Shown here piece after piece: positions 1 through 8,847 of a stretch of DNA of 64,000 nt. The stretch is from Ignavibacteria bacterium. Its GTDB lineage: Bacteria > Bacteroidota > Ignavibacteria > Kapaibacteriales > Kapaibacteriaceae. Position numbers and translations under genes: made by a program. Numbering within the stretch: position 1 is the stretch's first letter; each line of letters begins with the position of its first letter. The DNA lies in NCBI GenBank assembly GCA_016707005.1, contig JADJIQ010000005.1, forward strand, positions 682,001 to 746,000. Reading direction: 5' to 3'. The notes under the pieces were generated by a model that was not told where the DNA came from, did no database searches, and saw only the letters and a program-made list of their open reading frames with translations.

Positions 1-303
1 AATGTACTCTTCTCCCATCATGCATTTCAGTGCTGCGATGACGTTTGTAAGCGTGCTAAGAACACATGGTTCACTTCTTCCCAAGGCGCTCAGGCCTAGG
101 AAGTGCAGTTCATCCTGCAACTCACGAACATCAGACCTGCGAAGAGCCAGATAATGGGCAAGGTTCCTTGCCGAGTCACGATACTTTGGATGCACTCTCT
201 CTATCGATTCGGCAAACTCGTCCTGAGTCTCAACGGCACTCGAACGTAGCTCGGAGAGAGCTAGAATCAGATCAGAATGAATCGATTCGGGTTCAAAGGT
301 CAT
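1..303 (-). CDS. Pyruvate-kinase-like protein, N-terminal fragment (cut by window edge)
   Basis: This reading frame starts at ATG 303-301 and stays open to base 1, giving the first 101 residues of a longer protein. The segment DSARNLAHYLALRR, followed by ELQDELHFLGLSALGRSE, matches the helical N-terminal extension found in a group of proteins annotated as pyruvate kinase; the catalytic barrel would lie outside the window. Pyruvate kinase converts phosphoenolpyruvate and ADP to pyruvate and ATP, but only the extension is visible here, so catalytic function is inferred from family resemblance. The start codon lies 4 nt after a TAnnTTTG-type -10 element and inside a perfect 9-bp inverted repeat, so the message may be leaderless. 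Confidence 0.65.
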   Translation of the reverse strand, partial: MTFEPESIHSDLILALSELRSSAVETQDEFAESIERVHPKYRDSARNLAHYLALRRSDVRELQDELHFLGLSALGRSEPCVLSTLTNVIAALKCMMGEEYI

Positions 304-369
304 AGTCCAAACCTAGGAGTACCCCAAGGAGTGGACTATGACTTTTGACATGTTACCGGCTTTTAACAT
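301..369 (-). promoter_or_regulatory. Promoter/operator region of the pyruvate-kinase-like gene
   Basis: On the minus strand TAGGTTTG (315-308) matches the Bacteroidota -10 consensus TAnnTTTG and ends only 4 nt before the ATG at 303. A perfect inverted repeat, CATAGTCCA (301-309) and TGGACTATG (332-340), brackets it and includes the start codon. A second inverted repeat, ATGTTA (350-355) and TAACAT (364-369), lies further upstream. I see no TTTG -33 box at the expected distance. Regulation is an inference from this symmetry. Confidence 0.4.
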
Positions 370-387
370 TCACGAACAGACTCGTCG

Positions 388-2724
388 CTACTTGAGCTTA
401 TAGCCGGCGAGCACATCATCATCCCACGTGATGAGAAAGGGGCTATCCTTAATACTGCTGATGGAGGCGTCATCGGCTATCTCATCTGACCAGAGAGTTA
501 AACCTGTTGCAAGATCAAGGTAGACGATCTTACCTCGAACGGAATAGAGGAGGTTTGTCCCGATCATCCGAGGGACGTATTTCACCTTGTCTCTAGCATA
601 CCGCCATTCGTGGACCCAGGTTGTTTTGCCACTTGATGTATTCAGTGCTCCAATGGCGTCCTGACCGAACATGACAAGCGACTTTCCATCCCAGTTCAGT
701 TTCACAGGTTGCGTGAGTACTTGTTCCTTGGTGTCGTAACCAAAGGCATTCTCATAATCAACATCACCGAGACCTGCGTCGTCCAATGACAGGGTCCATG
801 CATGAGTGCCGCCTTGTGGGCCCATCTTCAATGCATATACGTTGTCAAGATCGGAGTAATACAGTTGCTTCTTTGATTCATCAAAAAAGTCACGGAACGA
901 GAACATCTTCATCACCTTGTTACCACGGATCTTGAATTTCCCAACGGCCATTTCCGGATCGGTCTCTACTCCCATATGCCAGAGCAGTTTCCCCGTGGAG
1001 GCATCGATGGCGGTGAAGCCAAAGGGTTTGGATGACCATACGTCAGAGGCAGTGAACTTATCAGCACTGGACGTGCTTGTGTAGTTGGCTAAGAAACTGT
1101 CATTGCCAAGAGTGTAGACTGCTGTGTATTGCTTCCTTCCAATCTTCGCATATACCACACCATCGATCTGGTCTAGAGCAAAGGCCTGACCACCAAGTTC
1201 CTTGTCGATCGTCCACAACTTTTTTCCCGTTGCCAGGTCCACTGCAACAACAGATCTGTTACCAGCCATATAGGCCACTCCACGTATCCACTCAACGGGC
1301 GGCTCTCCATAGTCCTCGTCCATTCCCTGAGCAACTGCGAAATACTGGCCGTATTGAACAACTCCGGTCTTGCTATTGAAGGCAACAATTCCTTCTCCGG
1401 GCTCGGTTCTCGTAGTTGGATTCAGCAACGACTCGCGAGATGTAACGGCGATGCAAGAGGTACCCTTTAGCTCAAACAGGGAATACCACATGCCGATGTC
1501 CTTGAACTCCTTGGAAGAGATCACGTCCTTAGCAACGGTGATCACGTTCTTATACACCACCTTGCCTGTTTGGGCATTGATGCCTTGGGCATAGAGATAT
1601 GTACCGGGATTGTCTCCGTCGGAGCGCGGTTCTACATAGGCGGCGAGGACAATTCCCCCGTTTTCATTTACTCCGCCCTTAGGAGCAAACACCGAATGAG
1701 CAAACCCGGCGTATTGTTTGTCACCAGCTGCAGATTCCCATAACAGAGCAGGTGCTTCTGCATCGAGAACAACCATCTTGTCAACAGATGCCATCCAGAT
1801 CTGCCACTTGCCATTCACATTCAACAGACTTTGTCCACGCATGTCGGAGTAGGAGAACGGACGTTGCACAGACTTGCCGCTGGACGTGTTCACATACATC
1901 AATGCATCGGCACCAAGGATCATGCAGCCGATCGTGTCTGGATAAAGGGGCTTCAAGTCACCATCGATCTTGAAGGGGAGACGCGCAAGCTCCTTGCCAT
2001 TCACTACATCAAGAATCACAACGTTGTCTTCATCCAGAAGGATAAGCGTATTCTCGGTTTCCGGGACATTCACCCATTCACTGCTCGTTCCCGCAATGTC
2101 CATGTTTGGCTTACAGGGAACGCTGAGGATCTTCTTTCCCGACGCATCGTCAAAGACATCCGCCGTTGCGTCCTTCGTAAACACGATCGTGCGTTTCGTT
2201 TTCGGGAGCATATAGAGGCTCACTTCGCCCTTCTCTCGCAGATCCATATTGATCGTGGATCTCCAATTCTCCTTGCCTGTAGTTGCGTTGATCTCCACGA
2301 TCTTCTCCTTATATCGAAGGATGACGCGATCAGCATCGTCATCGGTATATGCTGAGTAGTCGCTTTGATCGATACCATCTAGCGTAAGCTCCCACAACTT
2401 CTTACCATCTGCGGTAGCATAACAGAGAACACTGTTCTTGGTTGAGCTCACAAGGAACCTGTCCTTGAGCATGACCATTGCAACTCCGTCACTCTCGTGA
2501 TCCGGCACTTCAATTGTCCACTCGAGTTGACCTGTAGTGGTGTTATGCGACCACACCTTTGCACCATTTGCGAGCACAACGCGCCCCCGGTCCTGCGGAT
2601 ATCGGATGCTTGCAAAGTCATCCTGTGTCGTTACTCTCCATGCTGCACCGCTACCCTTCTGAGCGTGTGCCGGCCACATGACCAACAGCATAGACATGAC
2701 CACGAGTGGTATCAGCTTGTTCAT
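388..2724 (-). CDS. Secreted PQQ-like beta-propeller repeat protein
   Basis: The product is 778 residues. An upstream in-frame ATG at 2787 exists, but the start at 2724 is preferred because AAGGAG sits 6 nt upstream and it opens a clean signal peptide (MNKLIPLVVMSMLLVMWPAHAQ). The mature protein carries repeated propeller blades of the PQQ_2 type: TTGKENWRS, NGKELARLPF, LATGKKLWTI, ASTGKLLWHM, SSGKTTWVHEW and LATGLTLWSDE. Such propellers usually act as protein-binding scaffolds (BamB-like) or bind quinone cofactors. No catalytic residues are recognisable, so a periplasmic scaffold is as likely as an enzyme. It stands alone, with divergent promoter space to the next gene. Confidence 0.75.
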   Translation of the reverse strand: MNKLIPLVVMSMLLVMWPAHAQKGSGAAWRVTTQDDFASIRYPQDRGRVVLANGAKVWSHNTTTGQLEWTIEVPDHESDGVAMVMLKDRFLVSSTKNSVLCYATADGKKLWELTLDGIDQSDYSAYTDDDADRVILRYKEKIVEINATTGKENWRSTINMDLREKGEVSLYMLPKTKRTIVFTKDATADVFDDASGKKILSVPCKPNMDIAGTSSEWVNVPETENTLILLDEDNVVILDVVNGKELARLPFKIDGDLKPLYPDTIGCMILGADALMYVNTSSGKSVQRPFSYSDMRGQSLLNVNGKWQIWMASVDKMVVLDAEAPALLWESAAGDKQYAGFAHSVFAPKGGVNENGGIVLAAYVEPRSDGDNPGTYLYAQGINAQTGKVVYKNVITVAKDVISSKEFKDIGMWYSLFELKGTSCIAVTSRESLLNPTTRTEPGEGIVAFNSKTGVVQYGQYFAVAQGMDEDYGEPPVEWIRGVAYMAGNRSVVAVDLATGKKLWTIDKELGGQAFALDQIDGVVYAKIGRKQYTAVYTLGNDSFLANYTSTSSADKFTASDVWSSKPFGFTAIDASTGKLLWHMGVETDPEMAVGKFKIRGNKVMKMFSFRDFFDESKKQLYYSDLDNVYALKMGPQGGTHAWTLSLDDAGLGDVDYENAFGYDTKEQVLTQPVKLNWDGKSLVMFGQDAIGALNTSSGKTTWVHEWRYARDKVKYVPRMIGTNLLYSVRGKIVYLDLATGLTLWSDEIADDASISSIKDSPFLITWDDDVLAGYKLK

Positions 2725-2886
2725 CGTCGCTCCTTCGAGAATCACATGATGGAATGGTACGATGATAACCGTCGTAGTAGAACCCAACCGTACTTAGGCC
2801 TACGTATTTGAATGTCCCTCGGTTTAGGTATCATTGAGCAGTGAATCTACCGATATATACCCCAAGCACGCTGACAATGTAGAGTC

Positions 2887-3540
2887 ATGCAAAACCTGCT
2901 CCGCAAATACGTCCCACCGTCAGACCGCTTCGCAGAGATCCTGTGCGGACTGATCATGCTGCTTACCTTCACCTTGGCGGGCGGGGTAATGGAGGCGTCA
3001 CCGGATGAGCTTGTGCTCGGGGCTGTGAGCTGTGCGCTCGCATGGGGAGTGATCGATGGTGCGATCTTCATGCTGAACTCACTGTTCCAGCGTGGACGTC
3101 AGGAAAAGCTGGTTGCAGAGATCCGTTCGCTTGATAGAGCTACAGCTATTGCCCGACTCCGCGAGGGATTCGATCACAAATATTCAGGGGTTATCAGTCC
3201 CGAGATGCGCGAGGAGATCTATCACGACATTGTAGATGTGGCGCGAGAGACTGAACCTCATCGGCCATGGTTCACGCGCGAAGAGGTGTATGGCGGACTC
3301 GGTCTTTTAGCCATCGAAGCCATTTGTTCCATCCCAGCCATCCTTCCACTCATCATTCTCGAAGATGATCTGAGAGCTCTTCGGTTCTCAAACGCTCTCT
3401 TGCTTGCCACGATGGCCGTGATCGGATATTACTGGGCCGGGTGGTCAGGATGGCAAGGGGCTATGCGGCTTGTGATCGCAGGTTTTGTCCTCGCACTAGG
3501 ACTGGTAATGGTAGGTGTTGCTATTCTGATGGGCGGTTGA
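2887..3540 (+). CDS. VIT1/CCC1-like integral membrane protein
   Basis: The product is 217 residues with about five membrane segments. The N-terminal block FAEILCGLIMLLTFTLAGGV and the later CALAWGVIDGAIFMLNSL resemble the first helices of VIT1/CCC1-family proteins, which move iron or manganese in the founding members. A soluble charged middle part (about residues 80-130) separates these from three C-terminal helices (LLAIEAICSIPAILPLIIL, ALLLATMAVIGYYWAGW, LVIAGFVLALGLVMVGVAIL). Metal transport is not demonstrated by any residue I can identify, and related proteins are often annotated only as hypothetical membrane proteins. It appears monocistronic and is convergent with the gene that follows. 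Confidence 0.55.
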   Translation: MQNLLRKYVPPSDRFAEILCGLIMLLTFTLAGGVMEASPDELVLGAVSCALAWGVIDGAIFMLNSLFQRGRQEKLVAEIRSLDRATAIARLREGFDHKYSGVISPEMREEIYHDIVDVARETEPHRPWFTREEVYGGLGLLAIEAICSIPAILPLIILEDDLRALRFSNALLLATMAVIGYYWAGWSGWQGAMRLVIAGFVLALGLVMVGVAILMGG

Positions 3541-3544
3541 ATTC

Positions 3545-4171
3545 TTACAACGCTATGTCTAGTGTCACGATCCAATACTGATAGTCTGAGCCGGGACCAA
3601 GCCAGTGTACTGCTGCATCGATCATATACACCGTTGCTCCAAAAAGAGGTCCGGCTGAAACGTCCTCCACGTCATGAAGTACACGTGTCCGCTGAAGAAC
3701 GGCGCCGACTCTGAGATTATCCGTTATAGATCCAGTGAGCTCTGTCCAACTATAGAAGAACGTTCCATCAGACGACCGAACATCAACGACGTACTCGTTC
3801 TCGATATAGACGTTCAATATCCCATACGATGCTTCGGCCTCCACGCCAACACCCCATCCCATTGTGTTGCCGACCACAACACCTAGCATTGGAGTGACGT
3901 AGCCACCTACAGCCCCTTCCCAACTGAAGACGGGTCCAGCCCACAAAGAAGCGGTTTTGAAGTCCTCGTAGTTGTAGCGCAACTCCAAATGCCATTGGTC
4001 ATTCTCCATCATCGCTACAGGGATCATAAAGAAACCCTCGTCCGGCGTGAAGTAGGCATACGCCATGGCATGAGGTTCCCACGATGGCTTCTCCGGAGTA
4101 GTCTGTACATCCTGTGCTTCAAGGAGAGCAGAACAACACATGAGTACGATGTATGATGTGAGCATGCGCAT
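3545..4171 (-). CDS. Hypothetical exported beta-barrel-like protein
   Basis: The product is 208 residues and begins with a signal peptide (about residues 1-19, ending LLEAQD). The remainder alternates aromatic and glycine-rich strands (WHLELRYNYEDF, GWGVGVEAEASYGILNVYIENEY, SDYQYWIVTLDIAL), the texture of a small outer-membrane beta-barrel, though the final residue is Leu rather than the usual Phe. I recognise no family. A second in-frame ATG two codons downstream is an alternative start. Confidence 0.55.
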   Translation of the reverse strand: MRMLTSYIVLMCCSALLEAQDVQTTPEKPSWEPHAMAYAYFTPDEGFFMIPVAMMENDQWHLELRYNYEDFKTASLWAGPVFSWEGAVGGYVTPMLGVVVGNTMGWGVGVEAEASYGILNVYIENEYVVDVRSSDGTFFYSWTELTGSITDNLRVGAVLQRTRVLHDVEDVSAGPLFGATVYMIDAAVHWLGPGSDYQYWIVTLDIAL

Positions 4172-4220
4172 GCGTCATGAAATTACACTTTGAGGGCTTT
4201 GCAGATCGTCCTATCGCCGT

Positions 4221-5282
4221 ATGTCATTCAGCTCCGTCCTCACAGCACTCATTCCCGCTCTCGGCGGTTCCCTCACCACAGACCTGATCGCTCGTTACGA
4301 GCGGTCACCTCAGTGGCGCAACGGTGAGTTCAGAAACTCAATACCTACCGAACTCAACGTTCATCTCCGTGATGTACCCGGTCTCCTCAAGGCCATGCTC
4401 GCGCGCAATACACAGCGTGAGCCGTCCGGTGATCTGCCGGTTGTCCGCGTGGATCCCGCCTCATTGCTTGTGCCGCCAGCCCATCCGCGTCTCACCTGGT
4501 TCGGACACTCTGCGGTAATGCTCGAGATCAGCGGCATGTGCGTCCTGCTTGATCCGATGTTGGGTCGGGTGCCTGCCCCCTTCCCCTTCCTTGGCAGAAA
4601 CAGATACAGCAAAAGCACACCCATCGAGATCGAGGATATGCCGAAGATCGACGTAGTGGTGATCTCCCACGATCACTATGATCATCTTGATCACGGCTCG
4701 GTGTTGAGGCTTCTTCCGAAGGTCAAACATTGGGTTGTATGCCTTGGTGTTGCCCGACATCTCATTCGTTGGGGCGTATCACCATCGAACATCATTGAGC
4801 TGGATTGGCATGAGGCTGTGCAGATCAAGGATGTACACTTCACCTGTACACCTGCCCGACATTTCTCGGGAAGGGGCTTCTGGGATCGTCACAAGTCGCT
4901 GTGGAGTTCATGGGTGATCTCCTCTCCACTGACACGCATCTTCTTCAATGCCGACAGCGGATACGGTCCGCACTTTGCAGAGATCGGCAAGACATATGGT
5001 CCGTTCGATCTTGCCCTCGTAGAATGCGGACAATACAACCCCAAGTGGCAAGCCATCCACATGATGCCCGAAGAGTCTGTGCAAGCAGCCATCGATCTGT
5101 GCGCCGTTGTTGCCATGCCCATTCACTGGGCTGCGTTCACGCTTGCATTACATCCGTGGTATGAGCCCGTGGAGCGGTTCACGGCGGAAGCACTCCGATT
5201 GGGACTTCAAGCGACTACACCACGCATTGGCCAATCGATCACTATTGGCGACGAGCAGCCGAGTGATCGTTGGTGGGGATAG
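4221..5282 (+). CDS. Metallo-beta-lactamase-fold hydrolase, NAPE-PLD/UlaG-like
   Basis: The product is 353 residues. After about 90 leader residues the fold starts at TWFGHSAVMLEI. The metal-binding signature ISHDHYDHLDH is complete (HxHxDH form), followed by TPARHFSGRG, a second-shell Asp in FFNADSGYGP, and the terminal His in MPIHWAAF. This order is that of N-acyl-phosphatidylethanolamine phospholipase D-like and UlaG-like hydrolases, which use two metal ions, usually zinc. The substrate cannot be deduced. There is no signal peptide, so a cytoplasmic enzyme is likely. Its last 41 bp overlap a small antiparallel gene. Confidence 0.8.
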   Translation: MSFSSVLTALIPALGGSLTTDLIARYERSPQWRNGEFRNSIPTELNVHLRDVPGLLKAMLARNTQREPSGDLPVVRVDPASLLVPPAHPRLTWFGHSAVMLEISGMCVLLDPMLGRVPAPFPFLGRNRYSKSTPIEIEDMPKIDVVVISHDHYDHLDHGSVLRLLPKVKHWVVCLGVARHLIRWGVSPSNIIELDWHEAVQIKDVHFTCTPARHFSGRGFWDRHKSLWSSWVISSPLTRIFFNADSGYGPHFAEIGKTYGPFDLALVECGQYNPKWQAIHMMPEESVQAAIDLCAVVAMPIHWAAFTLALHPWYEPVERFTAEALRLGLQATTPRIGQSITIGDEQPSDRWWG

Positions 5283-5517
5283 TTGGACGTGTTGCATCCA
5301 CGGATTTTCCAGGGTAGGCCACCGCTATGGTCTCAAACTGATCATGCCACTCTGGATGGATGTTTACTACGTCGAGTAGCTCCATGTTGCGGCTGCTAAC
5401 GCCGCCTGGCTTTAGTGTGCCTGAAAGCACGGGCTGCTTCAGTGCAAAGGCGGCATTGGATGCAATGCCAAGTGAGATCACTGCTAACATTGCAGTGACT
5501 GATATTCTAGTTATCAT
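5242..5517 (-). CDS. Small putative exported protein
   Basis: This 91-residue frame starts at ATG 5517, with GAGGGG four bases upstream as a plausible ribosome binding site, and opens with a signal-peptide-like stretch (MITRISVTAMLAVISLGIAS, then NAAFA). The rest is polar, with no recognisable family. It overlaps the 3' end of the hydrolase gene on the other strand by 41 bp. The signal peptide and ribosome binding site argue that it is real; the overlap and lack of homology argue for caution. Confidence 0.45.
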   Translation of the reverse strand: MITRISVTAMLAVISLGIASNAAFALKQPVLSGTLKPGGVSSRNMELLDVVNIHPEWHDQFETIAVAYPGKSVDATRPTIPTNDHSAARRQ

Positions 5518-5576
5518 GATACCCCTCAAGACACCAAAGTGAGAAATGCGCGTGATTACCACGCGTGAGAAAGCTT

Positions 5577-7148
5577 CTACCTCGTCACTACAACTAGGTG
5601 ATGTTCTTGGTTACCACCCCAGAACACAGCAAGGCTGTACACACCTGGGGCAAGGTTCTGCGTATAGAGTGTAGAAGTTGATGATGACTCTAGAATTCTG
5701 CCATCAAGTGTTGAGCAGGTAACTCGCGATATCGCTTCACCAAAGGCTTCGTCCGTTGCCGTCAACGCGATTGTGATTGGCGTTCCGATGCTTACTGGAT
5801 TAGGGAAGACTCGCGAATCCTTGTCTGTTCTCTCAGGAGCATCACCAGCCACCGATGTTGTTCGCGGTGTGGACTTGATGGTATAAGAGTTTAGATACGT
5901 CGTTCGACCGGTCGTGCTGTCACGTAACAGAAGCTGATAGGAGCAGTATACTCCGTTGTCAAGGGGATCGATGATGATCGCACGCACACCATTGTACGAA
6001 GACATTCGGAGATCGTTCACTTTGAGTATCCACTGCCACGTATTTCCAAAATCAGATGTTGCAGCGACAAAGTTTCTCGGATGCCAAACATTGCCAACAA
6101 GCGTGTCGAACCTAAACTCCACAGCAAACGTCTCAGGTCTCTCAGGATGAAACGCAAGGCCGTCGATAGTGCCGGTGGTTTGGCTGCGCCCATAGAAGGA
6201 ATATCTGAGTTTCTGTGTTGAGGGGTCGTAGTTGGGCAGCAGGGACTTGCGTACGTTGTCCAGCCAGGGCGGACAGATCGATTGGGTAGAAGAGCCGGGC
6301 GGAAGTCCAATAGAGTCCGTGGCTATGCAAATGCCAAAATCGTTTGCATATATCCCTCCACCCTTGCTCCATATTCCATACCCAGCTTCACGCATGGGAT
6401 CGTTGGCATCCTGAGAGATGTAGAACGTCTCGCCATCGTCGTCCGTATAGTGATAGTGTGCCGGTGCGTCTGGATTCAATAGACCAGAACCATCAATCCA
6501 GATATAGAGCCTGTTAGGAAAGTTGTAATCAAAGCCGAGTGTATGACCTCTGGCTACGTCGCTCGGGTAGATGGGTGGATTGATCTCCTTCCACGTCTGT
6601 CCGTCATCGTTGGTAACGTACGTTGCCGTGTAAGTCCCGTCGAACTTGGTATACTCAAATTGGACATAGATCTTATGTGTGTTAGCTGGGTGTACACGAA
6701 TGCGTTTCAACGGGGAGACAGAGATCCGGTCTCCTGGCCGACCTGTAGAGTCAATCCTTGTCGTACTTGCATCGCGCATGATCCAATACATCTCCGGGTC
6801 TGTGTCATTCTGCGAACCCGCCATCACACATCCCTTCATCGGCGCCTGCGCTTGCGCTCCTGATACTAGTTCTACAGAGTCCCACTGCGCATTTTTGCCG
6901 CGTCGGACAAAACCTCTAGCGGGTGGATCTCCAATTCCGGGTACCTCCTCGAAGATCATCACCGTATCACAGTAGGCCTGTACTTTCTGGAGCCATTCGG
7001 ATACCCTAATAGTATCAATAACACCATATTCTTGAGCATTCGCATTTAACCCAATGAAAATGATCAAAAAACAAAAAAGCCCGAAGCTGAGATAGCCAGA
7101 GAAGACGGTCCTGGAAGCTGACATCAATAATCCCCTTGTTAGCGACAT
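5577..7148 (-). CDS. T9SS-secreted protein with BNR/Asp-box-like repeats
   Basis: The product is 523 residues with a signal peptide (ending LNANAQEYG; a start eight codons later is possible). Repeats of the form TNDDGQTWKEI, TDDDGETFYIS and TSDFGNTWQWI are BNR/Asp-box motifs, which form loops in sialidase- or sortilin-like beta-propellers. The C-terminal ~80 residues (FPNPVSIGTPITIAL ... LAPGVYSLAVFW) form a T9SS type A sorting domain that directs export across the outer membrane and surface attachment. A surface-displayed propeller is likely. Glycosidase activity is not shown, since Asp-box repeats alone do not define an active site. Confidence 0.75.
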   Translation of the reverse strand: MSLTRGLLMSASRTVFSGYLSFGLFCFLIIFIGLNANAQEYGVIDTIRVSEWLQKVQAYCDTVMIFEEVPGIGDPPARGFVRRGKNAQWDSVELVSGAQAQAPMKGCVMAGSQNDTDPEMYWIMRDASTTRIDSTGRPGDRISVSPLKRIRVHPANTHKIYVQFEYTKFDGTYTATYVTNDDGQTWKEINPPIYPSDVARGHTLGFDYNFPNRLYIWIDGSGLLNPDAPAHYHYTDDDGETFYISQDANDPMREAGYGIWSKGGGIYANDFGICIATDSIGLPPGSSTQSICPPWLDNVRKSLLPNYDPSTQKLRYSFYGRSQTTGTIDGLAFHPERPETFAVEFRFDTLVGNVWHPRNFVAATSDFGNTWQWILKVNDLRMSSYNGVRAIIIDPLDNGVYCSYQLLLRDSTTGRTTYLNSYTIKSTPRTTSVAGDAPERTDKDSRVFPNPVSIGTPITIALTATDEAFGEAISRVTCSTLDGRILESSSTSTLYTQNLAPGVYSLAVFWGGNQEHHLVVVTR

Positions 7149-7334
7149 AACGACAAGACTTCCAAACTAGCTCTCGTAGCACCGTCCGAGCCGAACCCCC
7201 ACCCCGATTATTGTATTTGCTAGAAGTCTGTAAAACAACCGAGCCCCTTACCAATCAACAGGCCCGTGCCCTGGATAAAGGTTACATTCCGGAACTGCAC
7301 AAGGTGTTTTCCTTACTAGCTAGGACATCGTGCC

Positions 7335-8822
7335 TCACTTCTTCGGATAGATACTCTTATCCAGTCCGGTGAGTTTGGTAGGATCCATTATCTCCTTGAT
7401 CTGTGCTTCCGTGAGGATCTTCTTCTCGCGGATGATCGTAAGGATTCCCTTCCCCGTCTTGTAGGCTTCTGCTGCAAGTTCTGTTGCACGCTCGTAGCCA
7501 AGTACAGGATTGAGTGCTGTTACGATACCCACTGTGGTTTCCATGTTGTGCTGAAGGGTCTTCTCATTCACCGTGATTCCATCGATACACTTCGTTCGGA
7601 AGATGATGGATGTGCGGTAGAGGAGGCTTTGAGATTCTATCACGGCAAGTCCGGCAAGGGGCTCATAAGCATTGAGCTGGAGTTGACCATGATGGGCTGC
7701 CATGGTAACACTGTAGTCATTACCCATCACGCGGAAGGCAACGATGTTCATCACTTCGGGCACAACGGGGTTCACCTTCCCCGGCATGATAGAAGAGCCA
7801 GGCTGCAACGCCGGAAGGTTGATCTCGAAGAGTCCGGCACGTGGACCGGATGTAAGGAGGATCAGATCGTTGGAGATCTTCGAGAGCTTCACTGCCAAAC
7901 TCTTCAGCGCTGATGAATACACAACATACCCTTGCTGATCCCACGTTGCAGCGATCATGTCCTTGGCCGGTACGATCGGACGTTTGGTGAGCTCGGCCAA
8001 GTAGCCTGCACACTTCTCCGGATATCCCTTGGGAACATTGATACCGGTTCCGATGGCGGTTGCACCCATATTCACTTCATACAGGTACCGCTCGGCATCT
8101 TTGAGAAAGGCGATCTCGCCTTCAAGTGCGGCTGCAAAGGCGTGGAATTCTTGACCTACGGTCATTGGAACGGCATCCTGCATCTCTGTCCGACCCATCT
8201 TTACGATGTCGATGAAGGCATTGCCCTTTGCCCGGAAGGACTGTACCAACAGCTCTAGTTCGTCGATCAACCGTGCATTGCGCAGAATGAAGGCAACCTT
8301 GATGGCCGTTGGATAGGAGTCGTTGGTGGACTGCGACATGTTCAAATGATCGTGCGGATCGATGATCGCATATTCACCCTTCTTGTGTCCGCTCAACTCC
8401 AATGCAATGTTTGCCAACACTTCATTCGCATTCATGTTGGTGGATGTACCTGCGCCCCCTTGATACCAGTCCACCTGGAACTGATCGTGATACTTTCCGT
8501 CAAGCACGGCCTTGCATGCCTTCTCTATAGCATCGTACGTCTCCTTCTTCATCGCACCCACGTCGTAGTTCGCGTGGGCAGCAGCCAATTTCACCATTGC
8601 CCACGCTTCGATGAATCCCGGATAGTGATTGATCATCACACCGGAGATCTTGAAGTTCTCCATCGCACGCAGGGTTTGCACGCCATAGTAGGCCTCGCTT
8701 GGGATCTGCTTTTCACCAAGCAGATCCCTCTCGGTACGGAATGATTGTTGTGCCATTCCTGTTTGAGAAATGAACAGCATGTGTGAAACACACATTGCGA
8801 GTGCGGCAATTGACGTTTTCAT
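7335..8822 (-). CDS. aspA: Aspartate ammonia-lyase with signal peptide
   Basis: The product is 495 residues; the usual length is about 470. It catalyses L-aspartate to fumarate plus ammonia. Family features are strong: RTERDLLGEKQIP at residue 29 (normally near residue 2 in cytoplasmic aspartases), the substrate-binding STN in NMSQSTNDSYPT, MGRTEMQDAVPMT, and the signature GSSIMPGKVN at about 342-351 with the catalytic-loop Ser. The extra N-terminal 24 residues (MKTSIAALAMCVSHMLFISQ, then TGMAQQ) have the shape of a cleavable signal peptide, which is unusual for this enzyme and implies a periplasmic location. It is the last gene of the asparagine/aspartate operon, 25 bp after the Dcu transporter gene. 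Confidence 0.92.
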   Translation of the reverse strand: MKTSIAALAMCVSHMLFISQTGMAQQSFRTERDLLGEKQIPSEAYYGVQTLRAMENFKISGVMINHYPGFIEAWAMVKLAAAHANYDVGAMKKETYDAIEKACKAVLDGKYHDQFQVDWYQGGAGTSTNMNANEVLANIALELSGHKKGEYAIIDPHDHLNMSQSTNDSYPTAIKVAFILRNARLIDELELLVQSFRAKGNAFIDIVKMGRTEMQDAVPMTVGQEFHAFAAALEGEIAFLKDAERYLYEVNMGATAIGTGINVPKGYPEKCAGYLAELTKRPIVPAKDMIAATWDQQGYVVYSSALKSLAVKLSKISNDLILLTSGPRAGLFEINLPALQPGSSIMPGKVNPVVPEVMNIVAFRVMGNDYSVTMAAHHGQLQLNAYEPLAGLAVIESQSLLYRTSIIFRTKCIDGITVNEKTLQHNMETTVGIVTALNPVLGYERATELAAEAYKTGKGILTIIREKKILTEAQIKEIMDPTKLTGLDKSIYPKK

Positions 8823-8847
8823 GATAATGGTCCTGACGTAGGGTTCA

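Noticed and set aside
1831..2355. 174-residue plus-strand open frame
   Set aside because: It lies antisense inside the PQQ-propeller gene, has no signal or domain, and the minus-strand protein is clearly coding.
2725..2787. Upstream start for the PQQ-propeller gene
   Set aside because: It would place 21 polar/mixed residues before the signal peptide, while a good ribosome binding site precedes the start at 2724.
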